Positions 55,168 through 64,000 of a stretch of DNA of 64,000 nucleotides are shown piece by piece. This stretch comes from Pedinophyceae sp. YPF-701 (Eukaryota; Chlorophyta; Pedinophyceae), in contig CAJZHL010000010.1 in NCBI GenBank assembly GCA_916048055.1, positions 124,001 to 188,000 on the forward strand, written 5' to 3'. Below the pieces are notes generated by a model, which was not told where the DNA came from, did no database searches, and was given only the letters and a program-made list of their open reading frames with translations. Position numbers and translations under genes: made by a program. Each line of letters begins with the position of its first letter. Within the stretch, counting starts at the first letter, position 1.

Positions 55168-58100
55168 TCACGCCACCACCACCACCTCGCCGCCCGCCAC
55201 CCGCGCCGAGACACCCCCCCCTTGCAACTCTCCCAGCCCCAGCCTCGCCACAGCCTCCGCCGGCAGCGCCGGCAGCTCGCCCTCGGGCGTCAAGGCGTAG
55301 TTCGCCCGCGCCCAGGCCTGCAGCATCTCCGCGGCCTGCGCCTTCGCGACCCCGAGGCAGCTCCCGTGCAGCCGCGCAAAATGCTTCATGATAGCGAAGT
55401 ACGCATTTGTCTTTCTTTGAAAGTCGACGCCGGGCAGCGCGCAGGTGACCTTCGCGTCCGATCCGCACTCGACCGAGGCCGCCGCGTCCACGACGCCGAA
55501 TCGTCCCAGCCTCCTCAGCACGCGCTCCCGTTCGCCGGGCGTGACGATCACGACGCCGCAGCTGCACCCCCCCGCCGACCGCGGCACCGCCCGCGCCATC
55601 CGCTGCTCGTACAGCGCACTCCCTGTACGGCCGACCTGCACCACCAGCGTGACGTCCCTGCACGTCACTCCCGGCAGCTGAGAGTCCCCCACCAGCAACA
55701 CCCCCCTGTCGGCGTCATCGAACGCCCGCGCCGCCGCCTCCCGCTCGCCCTCGCCGATCCCGTCCGCGTGCGCCTCGAGCACGCGGATCCCCACCGCGCA
55801 GCACAGCTCGCCGAGGAAGCCCAGGTACTCGTCGCCGAACGCGCTGCACACCAGCACCTTGTGTCGCGGCTGCTGCGCCGCCGTGGCGACGTACGCCATC
55901 ACCGTGTGCGTCTGCCGCTCCAGCGGCACGTCGACGAGCGCGCCGGGCGCGAGGTCCTGGACGCCGACCTGCGCCTTCGCAGGCGGCCCGGCCGGCGCCG
56001 CAGCGCCGTCGAGTGGCGGCGGGGGGGGGTATTCCTGCTGGTCTTGGAACACGGCGTGGTTCTCCGGCACGTACTTGTACGGCGCCGTACGGCGCTTGAA
56101 CGGCGCCAGGCTCTCGCGCAGCCGGCCGCGCGTGAGGGGCCCGTCAACAAAACACCCCTGCTCGGACATGTGCGTGAGGAACCCCGACCACACCGCGCTC
56201 TTCGACAGCGCCGTCGGGTTCCCGATCACCACCAGGCCGTACCGCGCGCGCGTGAGCGCCACATTGAGCCTTCTCGGGTCCTTCACGAACCCGATCGTGT
56301 TCCCTCCGCGTTGCGCATTCGACCGCACGCACGACAGGATGATGTAGTCCTTCTCGCGCCCCTGGAACGCGTCCACCGACGCTACCTCTATCAACGCCGC
56401 GCGGACACCCCCCGGCCGCGCGAGGACCATCTCGATGTGCGTCCGCTGCCCCGCGTACGGCGTGATCACGCCGATCTCCTCCGGCTGCACCCCGCTGTCC
56501 AGCAGCTGCATCACGGCCTCCTCCACGACCTTCGCCTCGTGTCGGTTGACGTACGACGTGCCCGCGCCGGCCATCTCCTCGAAGCCCGCGCACGCCACGA
56601 ACATCATCGGCAGCCGCGGCCCGGGCCACGGAAACGCCACCGCCCGCCGCGTGCGCTCCTCCTCGGTCACGCCGTTGCGCAGACAGCCCTCGTAGAACGC
56701 CTCGCTCGACCACTGCGCCAGCGCCGGGTGCATGCGGTACTGCACCGCGAGGAGGTGCGGCCGCATGCCCATAAACAGCAGCCGCTCGAACAGGCTCACG
56801 TTCAGCCCCGCGCGCGCCGCGGCCTGACTCAGGCACACGGGGCCGAGCTGGCAGTGGTCGCCGACGAGCACGAGCTGGCGCGCGCCCTTGACGATCGGCA
56901 GGAGGCACTCGGGCTCCGTGGCCTGCGTGGCCTCGTCGACGATGACGCGCCGGAAACAGATCTGGTCGAGGCGGGCGTCGCCCGCGCCCGCGCACGTGCA
57001 GCACACCACCTGCGCGTCCGCGAGGACCTCCTTGTGCGCCTCGCGCTCGCTCTTGCGCAGCTTCTGCTCCTGCTTCTTCGACAGCGCGTGCCCGCCGTCC
57101 CGCAGCTCGCGCAGCGTGCGCGCGCGCTCCGCGGCGACCGAGGCGCTCTGTGCCGCGACCACGTGCGTCATCAGGTGCCGCGTCCTGGGGGAGTTTTCCT
57201 CCAGGACCGACTCGCGGGACCGCGCGCACATCCGCGACACGCGCACGCCCGTCCGGCTGATGCGCTCCGCCAGGTGGTCCACCGCGACGTTGCTCGGCGC
57301 TGTCACCAGCAGCTTGCCGTCGTCGAGCTGGCACAGCTGGTACACGAGCGTCGCGGACGTGACGGTCTTGCCCGTGCCGGGCGGCCCCTGGATGAGCGCG
57401 AGCGGCGCGGTGACGATGGCGCGGAGCGCGTCCTGCTGCGGGCCGTTGAGCGGCGGCAGGCCCGGCGCGGCGATCGCGGCCGGAAGCGGCGCTGGGAGCG
57501 CAAGATCGGACACGTCGTTTCGAAGCAGCTTGTCTTGTAGCACCGTCGAAATGCACTGTTTGTCGCGGACGAACTGCGCGAGCGCCTTTTCCATCCGCCG
57601 GTACGTCGCGTCGATCCACGTCGGCTGCGCGCTGTACCCTTGCGTCGTCCCCGGCGGAGACCCCCCCTGTTGCGTGATGCGGAGCTTGACGTGGCCGAGG
57701 CGGTCGACGCTCACGATTGAGCCCGTCGCCGTCCAGCCCGGCACCGCCGCGTGGGTGAGCGTGAGCTGGTCGGCGACGTGGAGCTTCGTGCTGCTATCGT
57801 CGGGCGGGAGGACGAAGGTTGCAATGCCGCGGCCGTTCGTCTGCGCCCACGTGACGGTGAGGTTGCACACGCGCTTGGCCTTGGTCTGCTGGTGTGCCGC
57901 GCGGCAGTCCAGCTCCAAGAGACGCCTCCAGGAGGTCTCGTAGCTCGTGGCGTCGGCGTACCGCAGCGGGACCTGGAGAAGGGGGTGTTTGGGAGGGGGG
58001 GGGTGTGGGTGTTGTGGGTGGTCGAGGATTCAAGACCCCCGCCGCACACCACCACCACAAGACCGACAAAGCGACTTGTAAGATCCACGTGATAAAAGCA

Positions 58101-58870
58101 ACAACAGCAAGGAGTGTGTGGGCATGGAACAGACAAACAACGGCGGCGGACGCGCGCACCGGCTCCAGCGTCGCGGCAGGCGCGCACTCCTCCTCCGCCT
58201 TCGGCAGGTCCTCCACGCGCGCGTTCGGGTCCACCTTCCACGCCGCCTCCAGCGCCCGCATCTGCCCGTGCGTCAACCTACGCGCGCCCATCACCTGCTC
58301 GTGCGACGGCCGCGCAACGAGCGCCCGCGCGAACTGCCGCTCCACGACCGCCGGCTCCCAGCTCCCGGGGTCCGCGCGCACGCCCGGCGGCAGGCCCACG
58401 CCCTCCACGAGATCCTGTGCTCGTGCGTGAACCACGGACCGCGCAACCACGATGGGCCGTGTTGTACGCCGGTCGAGCACGAAGCCGAGGTTGAACGCGT
58501 TGCGCGCGCCCGTGACGCAGCACTCGAGGACGCTGTCGCCCAGGGGCGAGGAGCGGTGCAGCCGGACGTCCTTGTGCTGCCCGCGGAGCATGTGGTGGAC
58601 GATGCAGGCGTGCCCGGTGCCGACGCGGCCGTTGCAGAACCATTTCTGCGTCGCGACGCACTGCACGAGGCAGCGCGGGTCGCCGATGCCGCAGTACGCG
58701 CACTCAACGGGCGCCTTGGGGGGGTGTGAGGGGCCTGGGGGGGGTGTTGTTGGGGGGGTGTTGTCCCGTCGTGTTGCGGAGGTGGAGCTGGCGACGCGGA
58801 GGGGGATCCGGCGGCTCGTGACTTCGTCGTCGTCCACGTCCATGTCCTCGTCGACGCTGAGGTGACGCAT
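55168..58870 (-). CDS. UPF1: UPF1 RNA helicase with added DEAD-box-like C-terminal module
   Basis: Two exons (58870-58142 or 58139, then 57972-55168) encode about 1177 residues. UPF1 is the ATP-dependent helicase of nonsense-mediated decay. The Cys/His-rich domain starts at Cys57 (CAYCG, then KWFCNGR, GTGHACIVHH, SVLECC). The stalk and 1B domain follow (VPLRYADATSYET). The SF1 core has GPPGTGKT, VDEATQATEPE, GDHCQLGPV, QYRMHP, DAFQGREKDYI and RLNVALTRA, all intact. After a Pro-rich linker comes a module of about 260 residues not normal for UPF1: KVLVCSAF, AHADGIGEGERE, LVVQVG and a tail ending PALPAEAVARLGL. This resembles RecA2 plus C-terminal tail of Mss116-type DEAD-box helicases, with motifs V and VI eroded. 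The third zinc site of the CH domain also looks degenerate. Confidence 0.9.
57973..58141 (-). other. UPF1 intron
   Basis: Donor GTTGTT or GTTTGT near 58141-58138, acceptor ctccag ending at 57973. It holds an AT-richer stretch in its 5' half and a long C-run before the acceptor. Both donor choices keep the frame and differ by one Val. Confidence 0.7.
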
Positions 58871-59944
58871 GCCTGCGAGGCGGTGGTTGGGTTGCGCCAG
58901 CTCGACAGTTTGATCGTCGTGAGCATCGCTTTGATACTAAGTCGCTGATACATGCTTTGTGGGCCCGGCGGAGCCAAATTCAGGGTCGATTACGAAGGGA
59001 GAGGGACGCACGGTGCGCTGGTAGTTGCGCACCAGGTGCATCGCGAACGTCGTGTCTGGCGCCCACGACGTTGCCGTTCGCGGGCCCAGGACACCACATC
59101 ATCTCATCATCCTCTTCCGGCGCATCTGCATAGCTCGCGTTCGAGGCCTGCGTGCAGAAGCGAGACCTAGTGATGCCATGAGCCACGGGCGCCCTCAGCT
59201 CGCCCCACGAGCCTCAAAGCAATCATGTTGCGACCGTAAGCAAACGCCCAGACATCCATCCCTGCGGTACGCATCAGAAAAGCGGACAAGTCGCCGCACT
59301 GACCTGCCCCTCGCCCCCGCCTTGAGCGACGTCGCGCATCGAGCTGTCCGTGGCCGCGCCGTTCATATCCGGATCCTGCGCCGCGTTCTCGCGGGCCCCG
59401 TCGCCGCTACCGTGTCTAATTGCGCCGAAAAGACTGCGCACCATGATGCTTGCCCATGGAGGTGTCGGCTACAGGCCCAGCACGCACTGCATGGGACACG
59501 GCAACAGCGTATGTGAGCCCGAGCGTCCGTGTGGGGGCCGCTGCGCACGTCTCGCGCGTAGCACTTGATGTCCGGGTGGTGTGCCCCGCCGGCCGGTCAT
59601 GTCCGCCGCGGCCTGGCGGGGGCGTGGAGCGACACACGCCCCCAGAGGACTTCTAGCCGCGGCAGTCACGTCTCCTCGACTCCAAGTGGCACCACGAACC
59701 AATATCTGCACTGTTGCACGAGCGCGTGCAGCAGGGAGGGTCATGCGCCAGTGGTTGCACGTCCCCCTCCTCTCCGCCACACACGCCGCAGACTGTTCAC
59801 GCGAGCTCGATCTAAGAGCGCCTCGGGCGCATTGGGTCCTATCTCCGCATACGATGATGATGGCATTCGACAGTTGCGCCGCACTGCATCACACCCGCAG
59901 CGCCGCCCCCCGCCAGCCCAGCCCGCCTCTACGCCGGGACACCC
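58871..59944. other. Spacer between tandem UPF1 genes
   Basis: About 1.07 kb from the end of copy 2 to the start of copy 1. No supportable gene was seen. It must hold the terminator of copy 2 and the promoter of copy 1. Confidence 0.4.
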
Positions 59945-62900
59945 TCACACAGCGGCCACCGTCCCGCTCCCCACCACCCGCGGCGCGACACCCAACCCAT
60001 GCACTCCCGCGAGGCCCCACTTTGCCACTTTGGCTGCTGGCAGTGCCGGCGGATGGCCCTCTGACGTCAGCGCGTGGTTCGCCGTCGCCCAGCCCCGCAG
60101 TACCTCTGCGACCTGCGCCTTGTCGAGCCCGACGCTCTCCCGCGGCAGCAGCAAGAGTCCCATCAGTGCAAAGTACGCCTTTTTCTTTCTCTCCAGGTCG
60201 ACCCCACGCAGCGCCTCGTCGATCTCCGCGTCCAGCTCGGGCGTTGGCTCGCAAACGCGATGCCGGCCATGCTCGTCCGATCCGTCAAAGATGTCAAACG
60301 TCTCCAGTCTCTTCAGCACATCTGGCTTTTCGCCGGGCGTCACGATGACAATACTTTGGCAGTCCTCCGCGCTCGACAGCGGTTCCGCCAGTCGCTGCTG
60401 GTACTTGGTCTCCTTCACGCGGCCGATCTGCAGCACCAAGTCGACGTCCTTGCACGTCAGCGCCGGCACCGGACCGGCGTTCCCAAGCAGCACGCCGCTC
60501 TCAGCCTCGTTGAACGCCTCAACAGCCGCCTGCTGCTCATCCGTGCCCATCCCATCCGTGTGCGCCTCTAGCACAGGGATCCCCAGCCTCCGGCACAGCT
60601 CGCCCAAGAATCCCAGGTGCGCATCGGTGAAATACGTAAACACCAGCACCTTGCGCCGCTGACTCACCGCCTCCTTCAGGTATGCCACCACCGCGTGCGT
60701 CTGGCGCTCCAGCGGCACGGCAACCAGCGTCCCGCGCGCGGGCTCCCTGACAGGAGCATATTCTGGTAGCAAGCTGTCCTCTGGCTTCAGCGCCTGGTTC
60801 GCCACTGCCCATCTCTGTGTCATCACCAGGACCTGCTTCTTGTCGAGCCCGACGCTCTCCCGTGGCAGCTGCAAGAGTCCCATCAGTGCAAAGTACGCCT
60901 TTTTCTTTCTCTCCAAGTCGACCCCGCGCAGCGCCTCGTCGATCTCCGCGTCCAGCTCGGGCGTTGGCTCCAAAGCGCCAGCAAGCGTGTCCGATCCGTC
61001 CACGACGCCCGACGTCTTCAGCCTGTTCAGCATGTCTGGCTTTTCACCAGGCGTGACGATCACGACACTGCTGCTGCTGCTGGACTCTCCCGTCGACAGC
61101 GGTTTCGCCGCCGCCAGCCGCTGCTGGTACACCTTGGTTATGACGCGGCCGATCTGCAGCACCAAGTCGACGTCCTTGCACGTCAGTGCCGGCACCCGAC
61201 TGCCGGTGTTTCCAAGCAGCAGCACGCCGCTCTCGGCCTCGTCGAACGCCCTTGCAGCCGCCTGCCGCTCCCCCATGTCCATCCCATCCGAGTGCGCCTC
61301 GAGCACAGGGATGCCTAGCGCCCGGCACAGCTCGCCCAAGAATCCCAGGTGTCTGTCGCTGAAGGCCGTGAACACCAAAACCCTGCGCCGCTGATCCACC
61401 GCCTCCTTCAGGTACGCCACCACCGCGTGCGTCTGCCGCTCCAGCGGCACGGCAACGAGCGACCCGGGCGCGACACCCGTCCCCTCCAGCCCCACCCCCT
61501 CCAGCCCCCACTTCGCCACCGAGGCCGCTGGCACTGCCGGCGGATGGCCCTCTGACGTCAGCGCGTGGTTCGCCACCGCCCATCCGCGGATCATCTGCAC
61601 CACCTGCGCCTTGTCGAGCCCGACGCACTCCCGTGGCAGCGGCCCTATGATATTCATTAGCGCGAAGTATGCCTTTGTTTTTCTCTGCAAGTCGACCCCG
61701 CGCAGCGCCTCGTCGATCTCCGCGCTCAGTGTGGGCGTCGGCCTGAAAGCGCTAGCGAGCGAGTCCGACCCGTCAACGACGCCCACATCCCCCAGTCTCT
61801 TCAGCATGTCTGGCTTCTCACCAGGTGTGACGATCACGACAGCGCAGCCGGGCTCGCCCGCCGACCGCGGTTTGGCCGCCCCCAGCCGCTGCTGGTACAC
61901 CCTGGCCGTCACGCGGCCGATCTGCAGCACCACGTTGACGTCCTTGCACTTCACTGGCATCTGACCATCACCGGTGTTCCCAAGCAGCAGCACGCCGCTC
62001 TTGGTATTATTGAACGCCCTTGCAGCTGCCTGCCGCTCCTCCGCGTCCATCCCATCCGTGTGCGCCTCAAGCACAGGGATCACGAGCGCCCGGCACAGCT
62101 TGCCCAAGAAACCCAGGTGCACATCGCTGAACGCGGTGAACACCAGCACCTTGCGCCGCTGACTCACCGCCTCCTTCAGGTACGCCACCACCGCGTGCGT
62201 CTGGCGCTCCAGCGGCACGGCAACCAGCGACCCGGGCGCGAGGTCCTTGACGTCGTGAACTTGCACCGGATCCTGCCTTGAAACAGGCATTGCAACAACC
62301 TTCTGTTTCTTCTTCTGTTGAGTTGCTTGTTTGGTGGGCTGTGCCGTTTGAGGTGCCTGCGCACCCACGGCCTTGCGCGGCGGCGGCGGCGGCGGCGGGT
62401 GGGAAGCACTCGTTTTCAGTTGCTCCCGGAACACGGTGTGGTTCTCCGGAACATATTGATACGGGGTCGTCCGGCGGGTGAACGGCATCAGGCTCTCGCG
62501 CAGCCGGCCGCGCGAGAGCGGCCCGTCGACGAGGCAGCCCTGCTCGGACATGTGCGTCAGGAACCCCGACCACACCGCGCTCTTCGACAGCGACGTCGGG
62601 TTCCCGATCACCACCAGGCCGTACCGCGCGCGCGTGAGCGCCACGTTGAGCCGCCGCGGCTCGTTCACGAACCCGATGGCCTTGCTCTTCCGCTCGTTCG
62701 ACCGCACGCACGACAGGATGATGTAGTCCTTCTCGCGCCCCTGGAACGCGTCCACCGACGCCACCTCCACGCGCGCGCACTGCGCCGCCCGCGCCGCGTT
62801 GCCCGGCCGCGCGAGCACCATCTCGATGTGCGTCCGCTGCCCCGCGTACGGCGTGATCACGCCGATCTCCTCCGCCTGCACCCCGTTGTCCAGCAGCTGC

Positions 62901-64000
62901 ATCACGGCCTCCTCCACGACCTTCGCCTCGTGTCGGTTGACGTACGACGTGCCCGCGCCCGCCATCTCCTCGAAGCCCGTGCACGCCACGAACATCATCG
63001 GCAGCCGCGGCCCGGGCCACGGAAACGCCACCGCCCGCCGCGTGCGCTCCTCCTCGGTCACGCCGTTGCGCAGACACCCCTCGTAGAACGCCTCGCTCGA
63101 CCACTGCGCCAGCGCCGGGTGCATGCGGTACTGCACCGCGAGGAGGTGCGGCCGCATGCCCATAAACAGCAGCCGCTCGAACAGGCTCACGTTCAGCCCC
63201 GCGCGCGCCGCCGCCTGACTCAGGCACACCGGCCCGAGCTGGCAGTGGTCGCCGACGAGCACGAGCTGCCGCGCGCCCTTGACGATCGGCAGGAGGCACT
63301 CGGGCTCCGTGGCCTGCGTGGCCTCGTCGACGATGACGCGGTGGAAGCCCATCTCGTCCAGGCGGGCGTCGCCCGCCGCTGCGCACGTGCAGCACACCAC
63401 CTGCACCTGCGACAGCACCTCCTTGTGCGCCTTGCGCTCGATCTTGCGCAGGTTCCGCTCCTGGTTCTTCGACAGCTCATGGCCGCTGTCCCGCAGCTCG
63501 CGCAGCTTGCGCGCGCGCTCCGCGGCGACCGAGGTGCCCTGCGCCGCAACCACGTGCGTCATCAGGTGCCGCGTCCTGGGGGAGTTTTCCTCCAGGACCG
63601 ACTCGCGGGACCGCGCGCACATCCGCGACACGCGCACGCCCGTCCGGCTGATGCGCTCCGCCAGGTGGTCCACCGCGACGTTGCTCGGCGCCGTCACCAG
63701 CAGCTTGCCGTCGTCGAGCTGGCACAGCTGGTACACCAGCGTCGCGGACGTGACGGTCTTGCCCGTGCCGGGCGGCCCCTGGATGAGCGCGAGCGGCGCG
63801 GTGACGATGGCGCGGAGCGCGTCCTGCTGCGGGCCGTTGAGCGGCGGCAGGCCCGGCGCCGAAATGTCGGCCGGCAGCGGCGCTGGGAGCACGAGGTCCG
63901 ACACGTCGTTGCGCAGGAGCTTCTTCTGGAGCACCGTCGACATGCACTTCTTGTCGTGCGCCAGCTGCCCGAGCGCCTTCTCCATCCGCCGGTACGTCGC
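59945..64000 (-). CDS. UPF1-like helicase with three tandem DEAD-box-like modules (5' partial)
   Basis: The gene enters from beyond the right edge; 1346 residues are visible from a Met at 63985, plus five further codons. The SF1 core is nearly identical to copy 1, with GPPGTGKT, VDEATQATEPE, QYRMHP, DAFQGREKDYI and RLNVALTRA intact, so it should be an active helicase. After a Pro-rich and Lys-rich linker, three modules of about 240-265 residues follow at visible residues 578, 837 and 1080 (near 62250, 61475 and 60745). Each starts LVAVPLERQTHAVVAYLKEAV. The first two keep KVLVFTAF or RVLVFTAF and the third KVLVFTYF. All three have an EAHTDGM or EAHSDGM box, a VLQIGRV strand and a conserved tail with SEGHPPA-type or related endings. 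Their helicase motifs V and VI are missing, so they are probably non-catalytic. Stop is TAG at the left end. Confidence 0.88.
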   Translation of the reverse strand, partial: ATYRRMEKALGQLAHDKKCMSTVLQKKLLRNDVSDLVLPAPLPADISAPGLPPLNGPQQDALRAIVTAPLALIQGPPGTGKTVTSATLVYQLCQLDDGKLLVTAPSNVAVDHLAERISRTGVRVSRMCARSRESVLEENSPRTRHLMTHVVAAQGTSVAAERARKLRELRDSGHELSKNQERNLRKIERKAHKEVLSQVQVVCCTCAAAGDARLDEMGFHRVIVDEATQATEPECLLPIVKGARQLVLVGDHCQLGPVCLSQAAARAGLNVSLFERLLFMGMRPHLLAVQYRMHPALAQWSSEAFYEGCLRNGVTEEERTRRAVAFPWPGPRLPMMFVACTGFEEMAGAGTSYVNRHEAKVVEEAVMQLLDNGVQAEEIGVITPYAGQRTHIEMVLARPGNAARAAQCARVEVASVDAFQGREKDYIILSCVRSNERKSKAIGFVNEPRRLNVALTRARYGLVVIGNPTSLSKSAVWSGFLTHMSEQGCLVDGPLSRGRLRESLMPFTRRTTPYQYVPENHTVFREQLKTSASHPPPPPPPRKAVGAQAPQTAQPTKQATQQKKKQKVVAMPVSRQDPVQVHDVKDLAPGSLVAVPLERQTHAVVAYLKEAVSQRRKVLVFTAFSDVHLGFLGKLCRALVIPVLEAHTDGMDAEERQAAARAFNNTKSGVLLLGNTGDGQMPVKCKDVNVVLQIGRVTARVYQQRLGAAKPRSAGEPGCAVVIVTPGEKPDMLKRLGDVGVVDGSDSLASAFRPTPTLSAEIDEALRGVDLQRKTKAYFALMNIIGPLPRECVGLDKAQVVQMIRGWAVANHALTSEGHPPAVPAASVAKWGLEGVGLEGTGVAPGSLVAVPLERQTHAVVAYLKEAVDQRRRVLVFTAFSDRHLGFLGELCRALGIPVLEAHSDGMDMGERQAAARAFDEAESGVLLLGNTGSRVPALTCKDVDLVLQIGRVITKVYQQRLAAAKPLSTGESSSSSSVVIVTPGEKPDMLNRLKTSGVVDGSDTLAGALEPTPELDAEIDEALRGVDLERKKKAYFALMGLLQLPRESVGLDKKQVLVMTQRWAVANQALKPEDSLLPEYAPVREPARGTLVAVPLERQTHAVVAYLKEAVSQRRKVLVFTYFTDAHLGFLGELCRRLGIPVLEAHTDGMGTDEQQAAVEAFNEAESGVLLGNAGPVPALTCKDVDLVLQIGRVKETKYQQRLAEPLSSAEDCQSIVIVTPGEKPDVLKRLETFDIFDGSDEHGRHRVCEPTPELDAEIDEALRGVDLERKKKAYFALMGLLLLPRESVGLDKAQVAEVLRGWATANHALTSEGHPPALPAAKVAKWGLAGVHGLGVAPRVVGSGTVAAV
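59948..62255 (-). repeat. Three in-frame module repeats of about 730-800 bases
   Basis: Direct repeats within the coding sequence of UPF1-like copy 2. Units run approximately 62255-61480, 61478-60750 and 60748-59948. Blocks such as gtctggcgctccagcggcac and tgcgcctcgagcacaggg recur in each. The third unit keeps the AKWGLAGVHGL end of the ancestral tail. Confidence 0.88.

Noticed and set aside
55222-57540. A 772-codon plus-strand frame over UPF1 copy 1
   Set aside because: It is antisense to the intact helicase motifs, has a His/Arg/Leu-rich composition and carries no domain.

Overview
The window is nuclear DNA of a photosynthetic eukaryote, most probably a small green alga of the prasinophyte type. 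Four things point there. A plastid CcdA exon with a transit-like leader sits at the left edge. A kinesin-7 carries the plant NACK-type C-terminal domain. The NADH-glutamate synthase is the fused eukaryotic form with a targeting leader. The DNA is very GC-rich, with few short GT-AG introns whose donors are mostly GTGCGC or GTGCGT. The species is an inference. No tRNA, rRNA, CRISPR array or bacterial operon structure was seen. All gene models are read from sequence only. Where exons are given, the reading phases on both sides of every intron agree, and the CDS of each complete model divides into whole codons.

Region 1 (1-38000) is ordinary gene-dense host DNA. In order it holds: plastid CcdA (-, partial); a five-exon alpha/beta hydrolase (-); NACK-like kinesin (+); complex I NDUFB10-like subunit (-); a large NLR-like protein with SAM-like, HeLo/MLKL-like, degenerate P-loop and TPR parts (+); an LRR membrane protein (-); a 100-residue membrane protein (+); cytochrome oxidase COX6A-like (-); the mitochondrial AAA ATPase ATAD3 (+); NADH-GOGAT (-); and the U2 snRNP-associated splicing factor U2SURP/SR140 (+). 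Neighbours are unrelated in pathway, although several serve mitochondria (NDUFB10, COX6A, ATAD3) or plastids (CcdA, GOGAT).

Region 2 (about 37940-52450) is a segmental tandem array with a period near 4.8-4.9 kb. Each unit has a plus-strand gene for an unrecognised Cys-containing multi-pass membrane protein with a signal peptide. A divergent minus-strand gene or pseudogene for a small acidic, KKxKR-bearing protein precedes it, and a long GC-rich flank follows. Junctions between units keep decayed fragments of the CID exon of the adjacent U2SURP gene, so that gene took part in the duplication history.

Region 3 (53028-64000) holds a protein with nine DGTPDMRY repeats (+) and two tandem UPF1-type RNA helicases (-). 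Both UPF1 copies carry an added C-terminal module that reads as a degenerate second RecA domain plus tail of an Mss116-like DEAD-box helicase. The module is single in the first copy and triplicated in the second. This fusion, the NLR-like gene, the tandem membrane-protein family and the intronic foldback elements are the most unusual items in the window.
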